Shown: positions 53,337-63,144, counted from the stretch's first letter. The stretch is 64,000 nt of DNA from Paenibacillus sp. BSR1-1 (GCF_030403775.1 NZ_JAQMWQ010000004.1:124001-188000); one strand, 5' to 3'. The notes: a model not told the origin generated them from the letters alone. Translations and numbers: made by a program.

Positions 53337-53536
53337 TTGAAGACAGTTTTACTAGATTTATAGGTAGTTTTTGTCTTCAATCGGACTTTTTGAGGACATT
53401 TCCACTAGTTTTCTAACCAGTTTTGTCCTTAATCTGGCTTTTTGAGGACATTTCCCCCAGTTTCCTAACCAGTTTTGTCCTTAATCTGGCTAATTGAGGA
53501 CATTCTCGCTAGTTTTCTAGTGTTTTTTGTCCTCAA
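53337..53536 (-). repeat. Four tandem 52-bp hairpin repeats in the proBA leader
   Basis: Four units start at 53337, 53390, 53442 and 53494 (period 52-53). Each begins TTGA[A/G]GACA and ends TGTC[C/T]T[C/T]AA, so each is itself an inverted repeat with arms of 9 nt and an AT-rich middle containing CTAG. The two central units are almost identical; the outer two differ most but keep paired changes (unit 1 AAG/CTT against AGG/CCT), which suggests RNA or DNA pairing has been conserved. The array lies 70 nt upstream of proB. Confidence 0.85.
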
Positions 53537-53583
53537 TCCTGAGAATTATTATCATGGACACACTTTCAGTTAACGCCTAAAAA

Positions 53584-53629
53584 ATAAAAAACGACTCTCC
53601 TGTCCTAAATTAAAGGACGGAAAAGTCGT
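53584..53629 (-). terminator. T-box regulated terminator of proBA
   Basis: On the minus strand ACGACTTTTCCGTCCT pairs with AGGACAGGAGAGTCGT around a 7-nt loop, followed by TTTTTTATTTTT. The upstream arm is 3 nt after the T-box sequence, the normal layout for a competing terminator/antiterminator. Confidence 0.9.
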
Positions 53630-53835
53630 TTCCGCGGTACCACCTTCATTGATGCTAAAGCATAACGTTCGCATCCACTTTCAACCCGTAACGTGGGGCA
53701 CGGCTTATGTTTTCATAAGCAGCTTTACAAGGGCAGGTTCAATCCTCTTTCCGTGAGAAACCTTTCAGCCGGTGGGTTTCACTCTCTATCACTTTCCAAA
53801 GATTTACTAGTCCTTTACCATTACCAATTTAATTT
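53590..53835 (-). promoter_or_regulatory. T-box riboswitch, proline (CCU) specifier
   Basis: The minus strand contains the T-box sequence AAGGTGGTACCGCGG (53646-53632), a Stem I with GTGATAGAGAGTGA (AG-box type) and a specifier region GATTGAACCTGCCC. CCT here (53737-53735) is the Pro codon, followed by a purine as usual. Uncharged tRNA-Pro would pair with the codon and the T-box bulge and allow read-through into proBA. T-box control of proBA is known in B. subtilis. Full Stem II/III boundaries were not modelled. Confidence 0.93.
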
Positions 53836-53841
53836 TCTTTG

Positions 53842-53870
53842 ATTATCCTTAGAAATGGCCAAAATGTCAA
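53842..53870 (-). promoter_or_regulatory. Sigma-A promoter of the proBA leader
   Basis: Perfect TTGACA and GATAAT (minus strand, 53870-53865 and 53847-53842) with a 17-nt spacer; start site expected near 53835, at the beginning of the T-box. Confidence 0.85.
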
Positions 53871-53896
53871 TAGAATTTTTAGAAAATTTAGTTTAA

Positions 53897-53932
53897 AATA
53901 AAAAGAACTAACTGGAAATACCCAGTCAGTTC
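53897..53932 (-). terminator. Intrinsic terminator of the WrbA-like gene
   Basis: On the minus strand GAACTGACTGG pairs with CCAGTTAGTTC (one G-U) around 6 nt, followed by TTTTT; 10 nt after the stop codon. Confidence 0.82.
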
Positions 53933-53941
53933 CAACTTTAG

Positions 53942-54553
53942 CTATTTATTTGCATTTTTTACCCATTCTGCAACTGTAACTGTCCGTTTTGCCTGATGCT
54001 TTACAGCAGCTTGTACATCTTCCACCATGTTTCCGCTCTGATCAACCGTTACACTTGTTCCATAAGGATTGCCTCCAGAACCGAAAATAACCGGATCGGT
54101 ATACCCAGGAGCTGCGACTATCGCACCCCAGTGGTACATTGTCGTATATAAGGAAAGAATGGTTGCTTCCTGTCCGCCATGAGAGTTTTGGGCAGAAGAC
54201 ATCGCACTTACAACTTTGTTCACAAGTTTTCCATTAAACCAAAGCCCGCCTGTTGTATCTAAAAACTGCTTCATTTGTGACGGCATATTTCCAAATCGGG
54301 TTGGTACACTGAAGATTATGGCGTCTGCCCACTCCAAATCTTCCAATTTAACTTCTGGGACATTTGCGGTTGCTTCGACATGTGCTTTCCATACAGGATT
54401 GCCTTCAATAACTGATTGAGGTGCTAACTCAGGAACCTTTAATACCTTTACTTCTGCACCAGCTTCTTTAGCGCCCTCTTCAGCCCATTTTGATAACTGA
54501 TGATTCGTTCCGCCCATGCTGTAATAAATAACGGCTAATTTCACATTTGTCAT
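53942..54553 (-). CDS. WrbA-type NAD(P)H:quinone oxidoreductase (flavodoxin fold)
   Basis: A 203-residue flavodoxin-like protein: FMN phosphate loop YYSMGGTNHQLSKWAEEGA, FSVPTRFGNMPSQMKQFLD and the WrbA-specific GQEATILSLYTTMYHWGAIV with a later NPYGTS. It reduces quinones by two electrons. The ATG 54553 has AAGGAG 9 nt upstream; ATG 54559 is only 3 nt from it. Divergent from an MFS gene 164 nt away. Confidence 0.88.
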   Translation of the reverse strand: MTNVKLAVIYYSMGGTNHQLSKWAEEGAKEAGAEVKVLKVPELAPQSVIEGNPVWKAHVEATANVPEVKLEDLEWADAIIFSVPTRFGNMPSQMKQFLDTTGGLWFNGKLVNKVVSAMSSAQNSHGGQEATILSLYTTMYHWGAIVAAPGYTDPVIFGSGGNPYGTSVTVDQSGNMVEDVQAAVKHQAKRTVTVAEWVKNANK

Positions 54554-54717
54554 TGACATATTCTCCTTAGAAGATGAATTGAAAATCAAACATCAAAATT
54601 TTCTCCATTTTTATCTTCACTTATTCGTAACCGTCACACACTACATAGTATTTTCGATACCCGAAAGGAATAAGATGGTAATAAAGAAATATTATATAAT
54701 CAAAGGGAGAGACTTAA

Positions 54718-55953
54718 ATGGAAGCCACAAACCATAAAAGATTATGGGGTTATGCAATAATCGGAATGTTGACAACAATCGTCGTATTAGCATTTGCAAG
54801 ACTTTCCTATGGAGTTATCCTTCCATTTATGAGAGAGGGTCTTCATATCTCTTATAAAGAGGCTGGATACCTAGGTACTACCACTTCATTAGGATATTTA
54901 GGCACCATCATCTTTGCAGGAATCCTCGCATCAAAATGGGGCAGTAAAAGGACCGTTTTACTAGGAATTTCTCTCGTTACATTAGGACTAGCTGGTTTAT
55001 CCTTCACTTTTTCCTATCCTGTTACCTTTATATTTATGCTTCTCCTAGGCATTGGAACGTCCTTTACCTATACACCTTTTATCTCCTTGCTCGTTTCCTG
55101 GTTTCCGCAGAGAAAAGGATTTGTCATTGGCCTTACCACCAGCGGTGCTGGAATTGGGATTCTTCTTGCAGGAATCATCGTCCCCTACCTAAGCAGTATC
55201 AATGAAGCTATCGGCTGGAGAATCGCCTGGGGGATATTCGCTAGTATTGGACTTGCAGTAGTGATTTTAACGTTAATATTTATTAAAAATCCTCCCCAGG
55301 AAAACCCAGGAAATCAAAACCGCCAGCAATCTTCAGCTAAAGAAATTTACAAAAATCCAAAAGTAATTAATGTCGGTCTTATTTATGGAATAATTGGGAT
55401 TACCTACATAGTCCAAATGATCTTTGTCATGAGCTACATGATTGATTCAGGAATCAGCGTTAAATTTGCCGGACAGTTAATGGCACTGAATGGCATCTTA
55501 TCGATTTTTAGCGGGCCCATTTGGGGATTTATTTCCGATAAAATCGGCCGCCGAACATCCTTGATTTTAACGATGGGGCTGACTGCTTTTTCAATGCTTC
55601 TTCCTGTTATCTTTCCAACGGTCATTGGTTTTACCATTCACACCGTTATTTTAAGCTGTACATCTACAGGATTATTTACCTTAACACAAGCTTCCAGTAT
55701 GGATCATGTCAAGCCTGTTGACATGCCTGTCGCCTTTAGTTATGTCACCTTCTATTTTGCTGTTGGGCAATTTATTGGACCCGCAATCGCCGGCTGGCTG
55801 ATAGAAGATTTTGGGGGGTTTAAAAGTGCATTCCTTTTTTGTTCCATCTGTTTGCTTTTAGGTTTAGGTTTAACACTTAAGGTAAAGAACTCTGTTCAAA
55901 ATCAACAGGCCAAAACAAACATAAAATCTGAATTAAATGAAGAAGTATTTTAA
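54718..55953 (+). CDS. YbfB/YjiJ-type MFS transporter
   Basis: A 411-residue MFS carrier with 12 helices: FARLSYGVILPFMREGLHIS in helix 1 and SKWGSKRTVLLG after helix 2 mark the YbfB/YjiJ group. The central loop is short and charged. Substrate unknown; some relatives export. AGGGAGAG precedes the ATG. Shares a terminator with the convergent acyl-CoA synthetase. Confidence 0.85.
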   Translation: MEATNHKRLWGYAIIGMLTTIVVLAFARLSYGVILPFMREGLHISYKEAGYLGTTTSLGYLGTIIFAGILASKWGSKRTVLLGISLVTLGLAGLSFTFSYPVTFIFMLLLGIGTSFTYTPFISLLVSWFPQRKGFVIGLTTSGAGIGILLAGIIVPYLSSINEAIGWRIAWGIFASIGLAVVILTLIFIKNPPQENPGNQNRQQSSAKEIYKNPKVINVGLIYGIIGITYIVQMIFVMSYMIDSGISVKFAGQLMALNGILSIFSGPIWGFISDKIGRRTSLILTMGLTAFSMLLPVIFPTVIGFTIHTVILSCTSTGLFTLTQASSMDHVKPVDMPVAFSYVTFYFAVGQFIGPAIAGWLIEDFGGFKSAFLFCSICLLLGLGLTLKVKNSVQNQQAKTNIKSELNEEVF

Positions 55954-55997
55954 AAAAAAGGAGAGTACTAGTTATGAAACTAGCACTCTCCTTTTTT
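55954..55997. terminator. Bidirectional terminator
   Basis: AAAAAAGGAGAGT / ACTCTCCTTTTTT (55954-55966, 55985-55997) with inner ACTAG / CTAGT-like pairing; T-runs on both strands and stop codons at both ends. Confidence 0.9.
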
Positions 55998-57726
55998 ACA
56001 CTTTTTCTGTTTCAAATTCTTTTATTAATTCCTGACGAATTTTATATTTCTCAATTTTATTCGTTGGAGTCCGAGGCAGGTCAATGGTAAAGCGGATATA
56101 CTTTGGCCACATATATTTAGGCATTTTATCTTTCACCCATTCCCGTAACTCTTCCTCGTTTAAAGCGGCTCCGGTTTTTTTAACGACATAAACTGCGACA
56201 TCATCTTCCTCTCCAACTTCTGCTGGGACAGGGAAAGCAGCACATAGGTCAATATCTGGATGACCGTTTATGATATCCTCTAATTGATACGAAGAAATCT
56301 TTTCTCCTCGGCACCGGATGACACTGCCAAGCCTGTCAACAAAATAGTAAAATCCATCCTCTCCGAGGTAACCGGCATCACCACTGTGAAACCATAGATT
56401 CTTAAAGGCCTTATTTGTTGATTCAGGTTTATTAAAGTATTCTGTTAATACGAGGTGAGGCAACCGCGGCCTAAATGCAATCTGACCTACCTGCCCGACA
56501 GGAAGTTCAATGTCATTTTCATCTAATACTTTCACTTCAAAATAAAAGGTGGGTTTCCCCATGAAGCCTTTTTTCAAGTCCTCCTCCCCATTAATGATGG
56601 GAATATTCAACTTATCACAGACAGTGATAATTTCCTGTCTGGAAAGACCTTTATATAATTCCTTCGGGGTCCCTTCACCCTCTTTTGTTTCAAGAATGAC
56701 ACTGGCAAGCGGATTCCCCGATTCCGTTTGCCCAAATCCGGCGGTCACATAATCAAATCCAAATCGCTTTGCTACCTCATGATGATATTTGGGAAGCGGC
56801 TGCATATGAACTTTATTAATGGTATTCAATCTATCGTCTTTTGACGGTTTGGCATTCATTAGCCAAGGAATCATCACATCTAGTAAAATTGCCGCAGTGG
56901 ATCCGCTTTTTTCAATCCGCATCCAAAATTGATTAGGACTAAATTTATCCCATAATGCAACCGTACATCCCGTATACGCAGCTCTTGCAACATTGGCAAA
57001 CGCTCCACCCACATGATAGAGAGGCAGATCATTATATACTACATCTTCAGGAGACATACAAGCCCTCATTCGTAGGGTATATCCATTAATCCAGCGATGA
57101 GATTGGACCACTCCTTTTGCTGGTCCTGTCGTTCCAGAAGTATAAATAATATTGGCTGTATCCCAATAGTTCAATTCTAGGTCGAGGTTTTTGGTCTCCT
57201 CCTGTAAAAATCGATCCAAGGAGATTTCGTTATAATTCAAATTCAAAGAAATTTCAGCAGTTTCTGCAATATAATCATGATCTCCTTCTTGTGGATTATA
57301 AACAGCGGTGCACAAATGGCCTACTTCGGAGGCAATTTCATTTAAAATGGGCACCATGGACCGCTCGGTAAAAAGCAGCTTGGGTTTTGTATCATTTAAC
57401 TGATAACTAAGAAGTTTACCGCGATAATTAAAATTAATTGGACTAAATATCGCCCCGCATTTCCAGATTCCAAACATAACCATCGTGGTAATTAATGGGT
57501 TCTTTAAAAAGACAGATACACGGTCTCCTTTTTGGACTCCTTTAGATTTTAATGAATGTCCAATACTATTCGTCATTTCATTAAACTTTTGATAAGTGAT
57601 TTGTTTATCAGATTCTCCATAGTATATAAAGGTTTTCTCTCCTGCTACCTTCGCCCAATGTTCAAGGCATTTAGAAACGACTTCCGCCTTAGAAGAAAAC
57701 TCCTTTAACAAATCCTCCTGTTTCAT
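55996..57726 (-). CDS. AMP-forming acyl-CoA synthetase
   Basis: A 576-residue ANL ligase: NIIYTSGTTGPAKGVVQSHR, PLYHVGGAFANVARAAYTG, GFGQTESGNPLA, LWFHSGDAGYLGEDGFYYFV and RLGSVIRCRGEKIS, ending with Lys in RTPTNKIEKYKI. The pattern resembles carnitine/crotonobetaine-CoA and bile-acid-CoA ligases more than FadD. It activates a carboxylic acid; substrate unknown. Followed upstream by a carboxylase beta subunit gene (38-nt gap), so they may act in sequence. ATG 57726 follows AAGGTG at 8 nt. Confidence 0.85.
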   Translation of the reverse strand: MKQEDLLKEFSSKAEVVSKCLEHWAKVAGEKTFIYYGESDKQITYQKFNEMTNSIGHSLKSKGVQKGDRVSVFLKNPLITTMVMFGIWKCGAIFSPINFNYRGKLLSYQLNDTKPKLLFTERSMVPILNEIASEVGHLCTAVYNPQEGDHDYIAETAEISLNLNYNEISLDRFLQEETKNLDLELNYWDTANIIYTSGTTGPAKGVVQSHRWINGYTLRMRACMSPEDVVYNDLPLYHVGGAFANVARAAYTGCTVALWDKFSPNQFWMRIEKSGSTAAILLDVMIPWLMNAKPSKDDRLNTINKVHMQPLPKYHHEVAKRFGFDYVTAGFGQTESGNPLASVILETKEGEGTPKELYKGLSRQEIITVCDKLNIPIINGEEDLKKGFMGKPTFYFEVKVLDENDIELPVGQVGQIAFRPRLPHLVLTEYFNKPESTNKAFKNLWFHSGDAGYLGEDGFYYFVDRLGSVIRCRGEKISSYQLEDIINGHPDIDLCAAFPVPAEVGEEDDVAVYVVKKTGAALNEEELREWVKDKMPKYMWPKYIRFTIDLPRTPTNKIEKYKIRQELIKEFETEKV

Positions 57727-57763
57727 CGAAGTCACCTTCCTTTTATGAATAATTATGAAAAAA

Positions 57764-59320
57764 TCATGGCCTCATTCCATGGCGTGAAACGCCTAACTGT
57801 TGCGGGAGAAGTTCGTATGCATCTTTCACCCATTCACAGAGTAATGGACGGGTATCCCGGGGGTCGATGATTTCTTCAATGCCAAAAGCCTCTGCGGTTC
57901 GAAATGGGGATCTGACAGATTCCATTTTTTCTAGTAATTCTTTTAATAGTGCTTCTGGATTGTCACTAGCCTCAAGTTCACGACGATAAGCAACATGAAC
58001 ACCCCCTTCAACCGGCAGTGAACCCCAATCTCCTGAAGGCCAAGCATACCTCAGGTTCAACCCATGACCGTTTGACATTCCTGCACCGCCTACACCAAAC
58101 ACTCTTCGCATTATGATTTCAACCATTGGAACAGATGCTTGATAGATAGCGGAGATGGCACGCACCCCTTTTCGGATGGTTCCCTTCTTCTCTGAAGGAA
58201 GTCCAATAACCATGCCAGGCTGGTCAACCAAATTCACAATTGGCAAATGGAAGGTTTGGCACAGGTCGACAAAACGCTCTATTTTCTCAGAACTCTCTGC
58301 TGTCAGTCCGCCGCCATTTACAAATGGATCGCTTGCTAATACTCCAACTGGATAACCTTCAAGCCGGGCAAAACAGGTAAGGGTCCCTCCTCCGTAAAAT
58401 CGTCCCATCTCGAAAATTGACTCTTTATCAAATATCATGGTGAGCAGTTCACGAATTTTATAAGGGGCTCTTCTATTTTTAGGTATAACTGAAATCAAAC
58501 GTTCGTCTCTTCTGCCAGGATCATCCTCAGCTGGTTCAACAGGTGGCAGCTGCCAAACACTTGAAGGTAAATAGGAAAGGAATGTACGGATTTGTTCAAA
58601 AGCATCTTCCTCTGATTTGGCCATATTATCTACCGCCCCACTATTGCGGTGAACCTGCACACCTCCAAGATCTTCCTTTGTTAAATCCTGCCCCATGCCA
58701 AATTTTACAACTGGAGGTCCAGCTACAAATAGTTGGGATGTCTCTTCCACCATCACTGAAAAATGGGACGCAGCCACCCTCGCAGCACCTAGTCCGGCAA
58801 CTGAGCCTAAGCAGGCTGCGACAACAGGGACCCGTTCCATATTGGCAACGACTAAATCCCATGCAGGGTTTACAGGAACGTATGTATGTCCCTCTAAGTC
58901 TAGGAATTTTACACTTCCACCTCCACCAGTACCATCCACTAACCGAATGATTGGCACCTGAAGGTCATGAGCCATTTTCTCTGCATAGATCTGTTTGCCG
59001 CGGATTGCTCCATCCGCCGCACCGCCTCGGACAGTAAAATCATCCCCGCCTACAACAACCTTGCGGCCATTAATTCGTCCCGTCCCTAGGATAAAATTTG
59101 CTGGTGTAAATTCTATTAAATTCCCATTTTCATCATATTTGCTTTTTCCAGCGATTGCCCCCCGTTCATGAAAGGTGTCATGATCAAGGAGTTTCTCAAT
59201 TCTCTCACGTACCGTCAGTTTCCCTTGGGATATATGTTTTGAGACCCTTTCTTCTCCTCCCATTTGGCGTGCTAAAGCTTCCCGAAGGTGCAATTCTTTA
59301 ATTTCCGGTTCCCAGGTCAC
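57764..59320 (-). CDS. Acyl-CoA carboxylase, carboxyltransferase (beta) subunit
   Basis: A 518-residue carboxyltransferase like propionyl-/methylmalonyl-CoA or methylcrotonyl-CoA carboxylase beta chains. Oxyanion stretch RLVDGTGGGGSVKFLDL, ACLGSVAGLGAARVA and FVNGGGLTAESSEK, later VDQPGMVIGLPSEKKG and the RVFGVGGAGMSNGHG loop, are conserved. It transfers carboxyl from biotin to acyl-CoA. No biotin carboxylase or carrier gene is visible in the window, so its partner must be elsewhere. GTG start with AGGAGG 7 nt upstream. Confidence 0.9.
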   Translation of the reverse strand: MTWEPEIKELHLREALARQMGGEERVSKHISQGKLTVRERIEKLLDHDTFHERGAIAGKSKYDENGNLIEFTPANFILGTGRINGRKVVVGGDDFTVRGGAADGAIRGKQIYAEKMAHDLQVPIIRLVDGTGGGGSVKFLDLEGHTYVPVNPAWDLVVANMERVPVVAACLGSVAGLGAARVAASHFSVMVEETSQLFVAGPPVVKFGMGQDLTKEDLGGVQVHRNSGAVDNMAKSEEDAFEQIRTFLSYLPSSVWQLPPVEPAEDDPGRRDERLISVIPKNRRAPYKIRELLTMIFDKESIFEMGRFYGGGTLTCFARLEGYPVGVLASDPFVNGGGLTAESSEKIERFVDLCQTFHLPIVNLVDQPGMVIGLPSEKKGTIRKGVRAISAIYQASVPMVEIIMRRVFGVGGAGMSNGHGLNLRYAWPSGDWGSLPVEGGVHVAYRRELEASDNPEALLKELLEKMESVRSPFRTAEAFGIEEIIDPRDTRPLLCEWVKDAYELLPQQLGVSRHGMRP

Positions 59321-59360
59321 TAGATTTCCTCCTTAAACTGTTTTTTTAAATCTATTATTC

Positions 59361-60323
59361 TTAATAAAAGCACGCTGTCCATCTTCTCTCCGCCACTTCT
59401 ACAAGAGGTGGTTCTTCCCGTTGACATCGCTCTGTAGCTAAAGGACAGCGAGTATGAAAGCGACAGCCGCTAGGAGGATTGACTGGACTTGGGAGATCCC
59501 CGCTTAGAAGTATACGCTCGCGGTCACGCATCGTAGGATCAGGCTCTGGGACAGCAGAAATCAATGCTTTGGTATAAGGGTGAAGCGGGTTCTCAAATAA
59601 TGAATCCGTTTCGGAAATTTCGACCACTTTTCCTAAATACATCACCACAATACGATCACTGATATGCTTTACAGCCTGAAGACCATGAGCAATAAAAATA
59701 TAGGATAAACCCAAATCTTCTTGGATATCTTTCAGGAGATTTAAAATTTGAGCTTGAATGGATACATCAAGAGCGGAAACAGGTTCATCACATACGATCA
59801 GCCTAGGGTTTAATGCCAATGCTCTAGCTATGCCAATTCTTTGACGCTGCCCTCCTGAAAATTCTTCTGGGTAACGCGCGCCATATACAGAATTGAGTCC
59901 TACCCTTTCTAATAATTCATCTACCCGTTTTTTCCGCTCCATACTGGTCCCAATCTTATGCAGAACTAAGGGTTCTGCAATGATATTGGCAACACTCATT
60001 CTCGGATTCAGAGATGCATACGGATCCTGAAAAATCATTTGAATTTTTTTCCCTAAGTCCCGCTTACTTCGTCTTTTTGATAAAAGTGAACTGCCTTCAA
60101 AAAGAACCTCCCCATCCGTAGGTTCAAGCAGCCCTACGACCATCCGGCCCAGGGTCGATTTTCCGCATCCGGATTCACCAACAAGTCCAAGAGTTTCTCC
60201 TTGTTTCACTTCAAGGTCAATCCCATCCACCGCTTTTAACCATTTGGTTTTCTTTCCAAATAATCCACTGCCACTGGGATAATACTTTTTCACATTTTTA
60301 ATGGAAACCAATGGTTCAAGCAT
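59361..60323 (-). CDS. Dpp/Opp-type ABC transporter ATP-binding protein (F subunit)
   Basis: A 320-residue ABC ATPase: Walker [12 protein letters not shown], signature [17 protein letters not shown], Walker [13 protein letters not shown], and the oligopeptide-family tail [14 protein letters not shown] with its Cys cluster. The second ATPase of a nickel/peptide-type importer; its start overlaps the D gene by 8 nt. Confidence 0.94.
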   Translation of the reverse strand: MLEPLVSIKNVKKYYPSGSGLFGKKTKWLKAVDGIDLEVKQGETLGLVGESGCGKSTLGRMVVGLLEPTDGEVLFEGSSLLSKRRSKRDLGKKIQMIFQDPYASLNPRMSVANIIAEPLVLHKIGTSMERKKRVDELLERVGLNSVYGARYPEEFSGGQRQRIGIARALALNPRLIVCDEPVSALDVSIQAQILNLLKDIQEDLGLSYIFIAHGLQAVKHISDRIVVMYLGKVVEISETDSLFENPLHPYTKALISAVPEPDPTMRDRERILLSGDLPSPVNPPSGCRFHTRCPLATERCQREEPPLVEVAERRWTACFY

Positions 60324-61329
60324 GCTTTGTCACCTCTTCTATTGGCCTTTCCTGTAGATTCCAGCAAGCTGCCCATCTTTGGGGTCCTATATTATCCAGT
60401 GATGGAGCATTACTTCTGCATTGATCGTTTGCCAGACTGCAGCGTGAATAGAAATTGCAGCCGCCTGTAAGCTCTAGGGGGCTAGGAACTGTACCGGGAA
60501 TGGCATTTAAGCGTTTTTCTGATTGTCCTCTTAACTTTGGAACACTTGCTAACAAGCCTTTAGTATAGGGATGCTTTGGGTCCTGGAAAATCGAATAGAC
60601 GTCACCTTCTTCTACGATTTTTCCGCAGTACATGACAAGAACCCGATCCGCCATTTCCGCCACAACCCCTAAATCGTGAGTAATCAGAAGAATTGATACA
60701 CCTGTTTCTCTCTGAAGTGATTTCATGACATTCAGAATTTGGGCTTGAATGGTCACATCTAATGCTGTGGTGGGTTCATCGGCAATCAGCAGAGATGGAT
60801 TGCAGGCAAGAGCCATTGCAATCATAATCCTTTGCCGCATCCCTCCTGATAACTGATGGGGATAATCTTTGAGCCTGCTCTCAGCGTCAGGAATCCCTAC
60901 CTTATTTAACAGATTAATGACCGTTTGCTGCGCTGTTTTGTAACTAACCCCTTGGTGGAGTTGGATTGGTTCTGCGATTTGTTTTCCGATTGGATGTAAA
61001 GGGTTTAAGGAAGATAACGGGTCTTGGAAAATCATTGATATTTCATTGCCGCGAATTTTCTTCATTTGCCTCTTTTTCATCGTAAGTAAATTATGGCCTT
61101 TAAACGAGATGATGCTATCTTTGCCATAAGTGATGGTAGGAGCATTCAGTCCCATAATCGATAATGCCGTTACACTTTTACCGCTGCCTGATTCCCCCAC
61201 CAATGCAACAATTTCACCTTTTCCAATTTTAAAAGAAACATCATTAACCGCTTTTACAATCCCTCCAGTTGAAGGGAAACATGATCTAAGATTACTTACT
61301 TCCAAAAGTGGTTCAAACTGTTTACTCAA
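60316..61329 (-). CDS. Dpp/Opp-type ABC transporter ATP-binding protein (D subunit)
   Basis: A 337-residue ABC ATPase: Walker [20 protein letters not shown], signature [18 protein letters not shown], Walker [13 protein letters not shown] and the Cys-containing tail [14 protein letters not shown]. Heterodimer partner of the F subunit. Lies 12 nt behind the permease gene. Confidence 0.94.
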   Translation of the reverse strand: MSKQFEPLLEVSNLRSCFPSTGGIVKAVNDVSFKIGKGEIVALVGESGSGKSVTALSIMGLNAPTITYGKDSIISFKGHNLLTMKKRQMKKIRGNEISMIFQDPLSSLNPLHPIGKQIAEPIQLHQGVSYKTAQQTVINLLNKVGIPDAESRLKDYPHQLSGGMRQRIMIAMALACNPSLLIADEPTTALDVTIQAQILNVMKSLQRETGVSILLITHDLGVVAEMADRVLVMYCGKIVEEGDVYSIFQDPKHPYTKGLLASVPKLRGQSEKRLNAIPGTVPSPLELTGGCNFYSRCSLANDQCRSNAPSLDNIGPQRWAACWNLQERPIEEVTKHA

Positions 61330-61341
61330 ACCGCTTCCCTC

Positions 61342-62181
61342 CTAAGTTCGCTTGATTTTTGGATCAACGGCTATTCTTAATCCATCACCGAAAAAGTTAC
61401 CAGCTAAGACTGAAAGTAAGATTGCCGCTCCAGGGAAAATCATCATAAATGGATTGACAAAAATCATACTGTAGGCTTGATGAAGCATGCCTCCCCAACT
61501 AATTTGAGGTGACTGTGCCCCCATTCCAAGAAAACTTAATGATGCTTCCACCAAAATCGCCAAACTAAAACTGAAGGATGCTTGAACAATGATCGGAGAG
61601 GCGATATTAGGAAGAATATGCCGATACATGATCCACAACGGACCAGCCCCAGAAATCTTTGCCGCTTCCACATATGGTTCACGCCGGACTTGAAGAGTTT
61701 GTCCTCTTGCCAATCTGGCAAATTGCGGAGTGAAGATGATTCCAATCGCGATCATCGCGTTCCATAGGTTAACCCCTAAGGCACCAGTAATTCCCAATGC
61801 GAGAAGAATTGCAGGAAAAGATAAAATCGCATCAACAACCCTCATGAAAAGATCATCGACGATGCCGCCAAGATACCCTGATAAAATTCCCAAGGGAACA
61901 CCAATAAAAAGAGGAATTAAGATTGCGATAAGTCCTGCTTGTAAGGCAGCCTGTGATCCAAGAAGCAATCTTGTAAAAATGTCCCTACCCAGTTCATCTG
62001 TTCCAAACCAGTGCAAGCCATTTGGAGCAATCATCACTTGGTTCAAATCCTGTGCTTCTGGGTCAAAGGGGACAATGTATCGGGCAAAAACAGCAACTAG
62101 GACTAAAATGACCAAATAGATCAAACTGACGAATGCCAAGCGTTCACGTTTTACCCTTTGTAAAATAATTCGAAACTGCAT
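61342..62181 (-). CDS. Dpp/Opp-type ABC permease (C subunit)
   Basis: A 279-residue permease with about six helices. An N-terminal cytoplasmic stub is followed by ARYIVPFDPEAQDL and HWFGTDELGRDIFTRLL, typical of DppC/OppC. The EAA loop is YVEAAKISGAGPLWIMYRHI. It pairs with the B subunit to form the channel. Confidence 0.93.
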   Translation of the reverse strand: MQFRIILQRVKRERLAFVSLIYLVILVLVAVFARYIVPFDPEAQDLNQVMIAPNGLHWFGTDELGRDIFTRLLLGSQAALQAGLIAILIPLFIGVPLGILSGYLGGIVDDLFMRVVDAILSFPAILLALGITGALGVNLWNAMIAIGIIFTPQFARLARGQTLQVRREPYVEAAKISGAGPLWIMYRHILPNIASPIIVQASFSFSLAILVEASLSFLGMGAQSPQISWGGMLHQAYSMIFVNPFMMIFPGAAILLSVLAGNFFGDGLRIAVDPKIKRT

Positions 62182-62196
62182 GTTGTGCCCTCCTTT

Positions 62197-63144
62197 TTAA
62201 TCAAATTCAATTCGAGGATCCAAAATGCTATAGAGTACATCTGTAACAAAGTTTATGATGAGGACCATCACAACCATTACTAGGACGACACCTTGAAGCA
62301 TCGGAAAATCCCTTTGCAGTATTGAATTGACTGCCAGCTGCCCCATTCCAGGAATTGCGAAAACACTTTCAATCACAACCGTAGCACCAAGCATGTTCCC
62401 AAATAGAAGCCCCGCTGTTGTAACGACAGGTAAAAAAGCATTTCTAAGTCCATGCTTCCAAATAACTGGCCATAATGATAATCCTTTGGAATAAGCAGTA
62501 CGAATATAATCTGAATCCATACTCTCAAGAAGTGAAGAACGTAATTGTCGTGTGATTTGTGCCGCACCAAATGCACCTAGGCAAAAGGCTGGGAGAAGAA
62601 CACTTTGTAAAAAACCGCCCGAATTCTCAAAAATACTAACAAATCCTGTGGCAGGAAGCCAACCAAGCTTGACACTAAATACGGCTACCAGCAGCATCGC
62701 TAACCAAAAATTTGGAATGGCTGTCCCTAACGTGCCGAAAAACCTGGCCACATAATCCATCCAACTATTAGGCTTTAAAATAGAGGTAATGGCAAAAAAC
62801 ATCCCTATTAGAAAGGAAAGAATCATCGCAGAAATAACAAGCTGAATTGTAATACCCAGTCTTGAAAACACTGCATCACTGACAATTTCCCCGGTAAAAA
62901 GAGATCTTCCTAAATCTCCGTGTAAAGCATGTAATAGCCAATTCCCATACTGAATGAGCACAGGTTGATCCAAGCCCAGTTGACTTCTCAACTGGGCAAG
63001 TTTATCTGCGGTTGCATTATCTCCAAGAAGCGCAAGAGCAGGATCACCCGGTATAATCAGGATTAGGGAAAAGACCACCAAAGTCGTTACAATCAGCATG
63101 GGTATGACATACATCAAGCGGCGTAACAAAAATTTATAAAACAT
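62197..63144 (-). CDS. Dpp/Opp-type ABC permease (B subunit)
   Basis: A 315-residue permease: MLIVTTLVVFSLILIIPGDPA start, LGLDQPVLIQYGNWL, EAA-type loop YIRTAYSKGLSLWPVIWKH and ESVFAIPGMGQLAVNSI of the DppB/OppB/NikB family. 15 nt before the C subunit. Confidence 0.94.
   Translation of the reverse strand: MFYKFLLRRLMYVIPMLIVTTLVVFSLILIIPGDPALALLGDNATADKLAQLRSQLGLDQPVLIQYGNWLLHALHGDLGRSLFTGEIVSDAVFSRLGITIQLVISAMILSFLIGMFFAITSILKPNSWMDYVARFFGTLGTAIPNFWLAMLLVAVFSVKLGWLPATGFVSIFENSGGFLQSVLLPAFCLGAFGAAQITRQLRSSLLESMDSDYIRTAYSKGLSLWPVIWKHGLRNAFLPVVTTAGLLFGNMLGATVVIESVFAIPGMGQLAVNSILQRDFPMLQGVVLVMVVMVLIINFVTDVLYSILDPRIEFD

Noticed and set aside
53337..53536. Repeat array considered as a CRISPR
   Set aside because: Units are contiguous 52-bp inverted repeats with no unique spacers, and no cas genes are nearby.
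58543..58961. Open frames of 88-135 residues opposite the carboxyltransferase gene
   Set aside because: Shadow frames inside a well-conserved gene without their own ribosome binding sites or recognisable domains.
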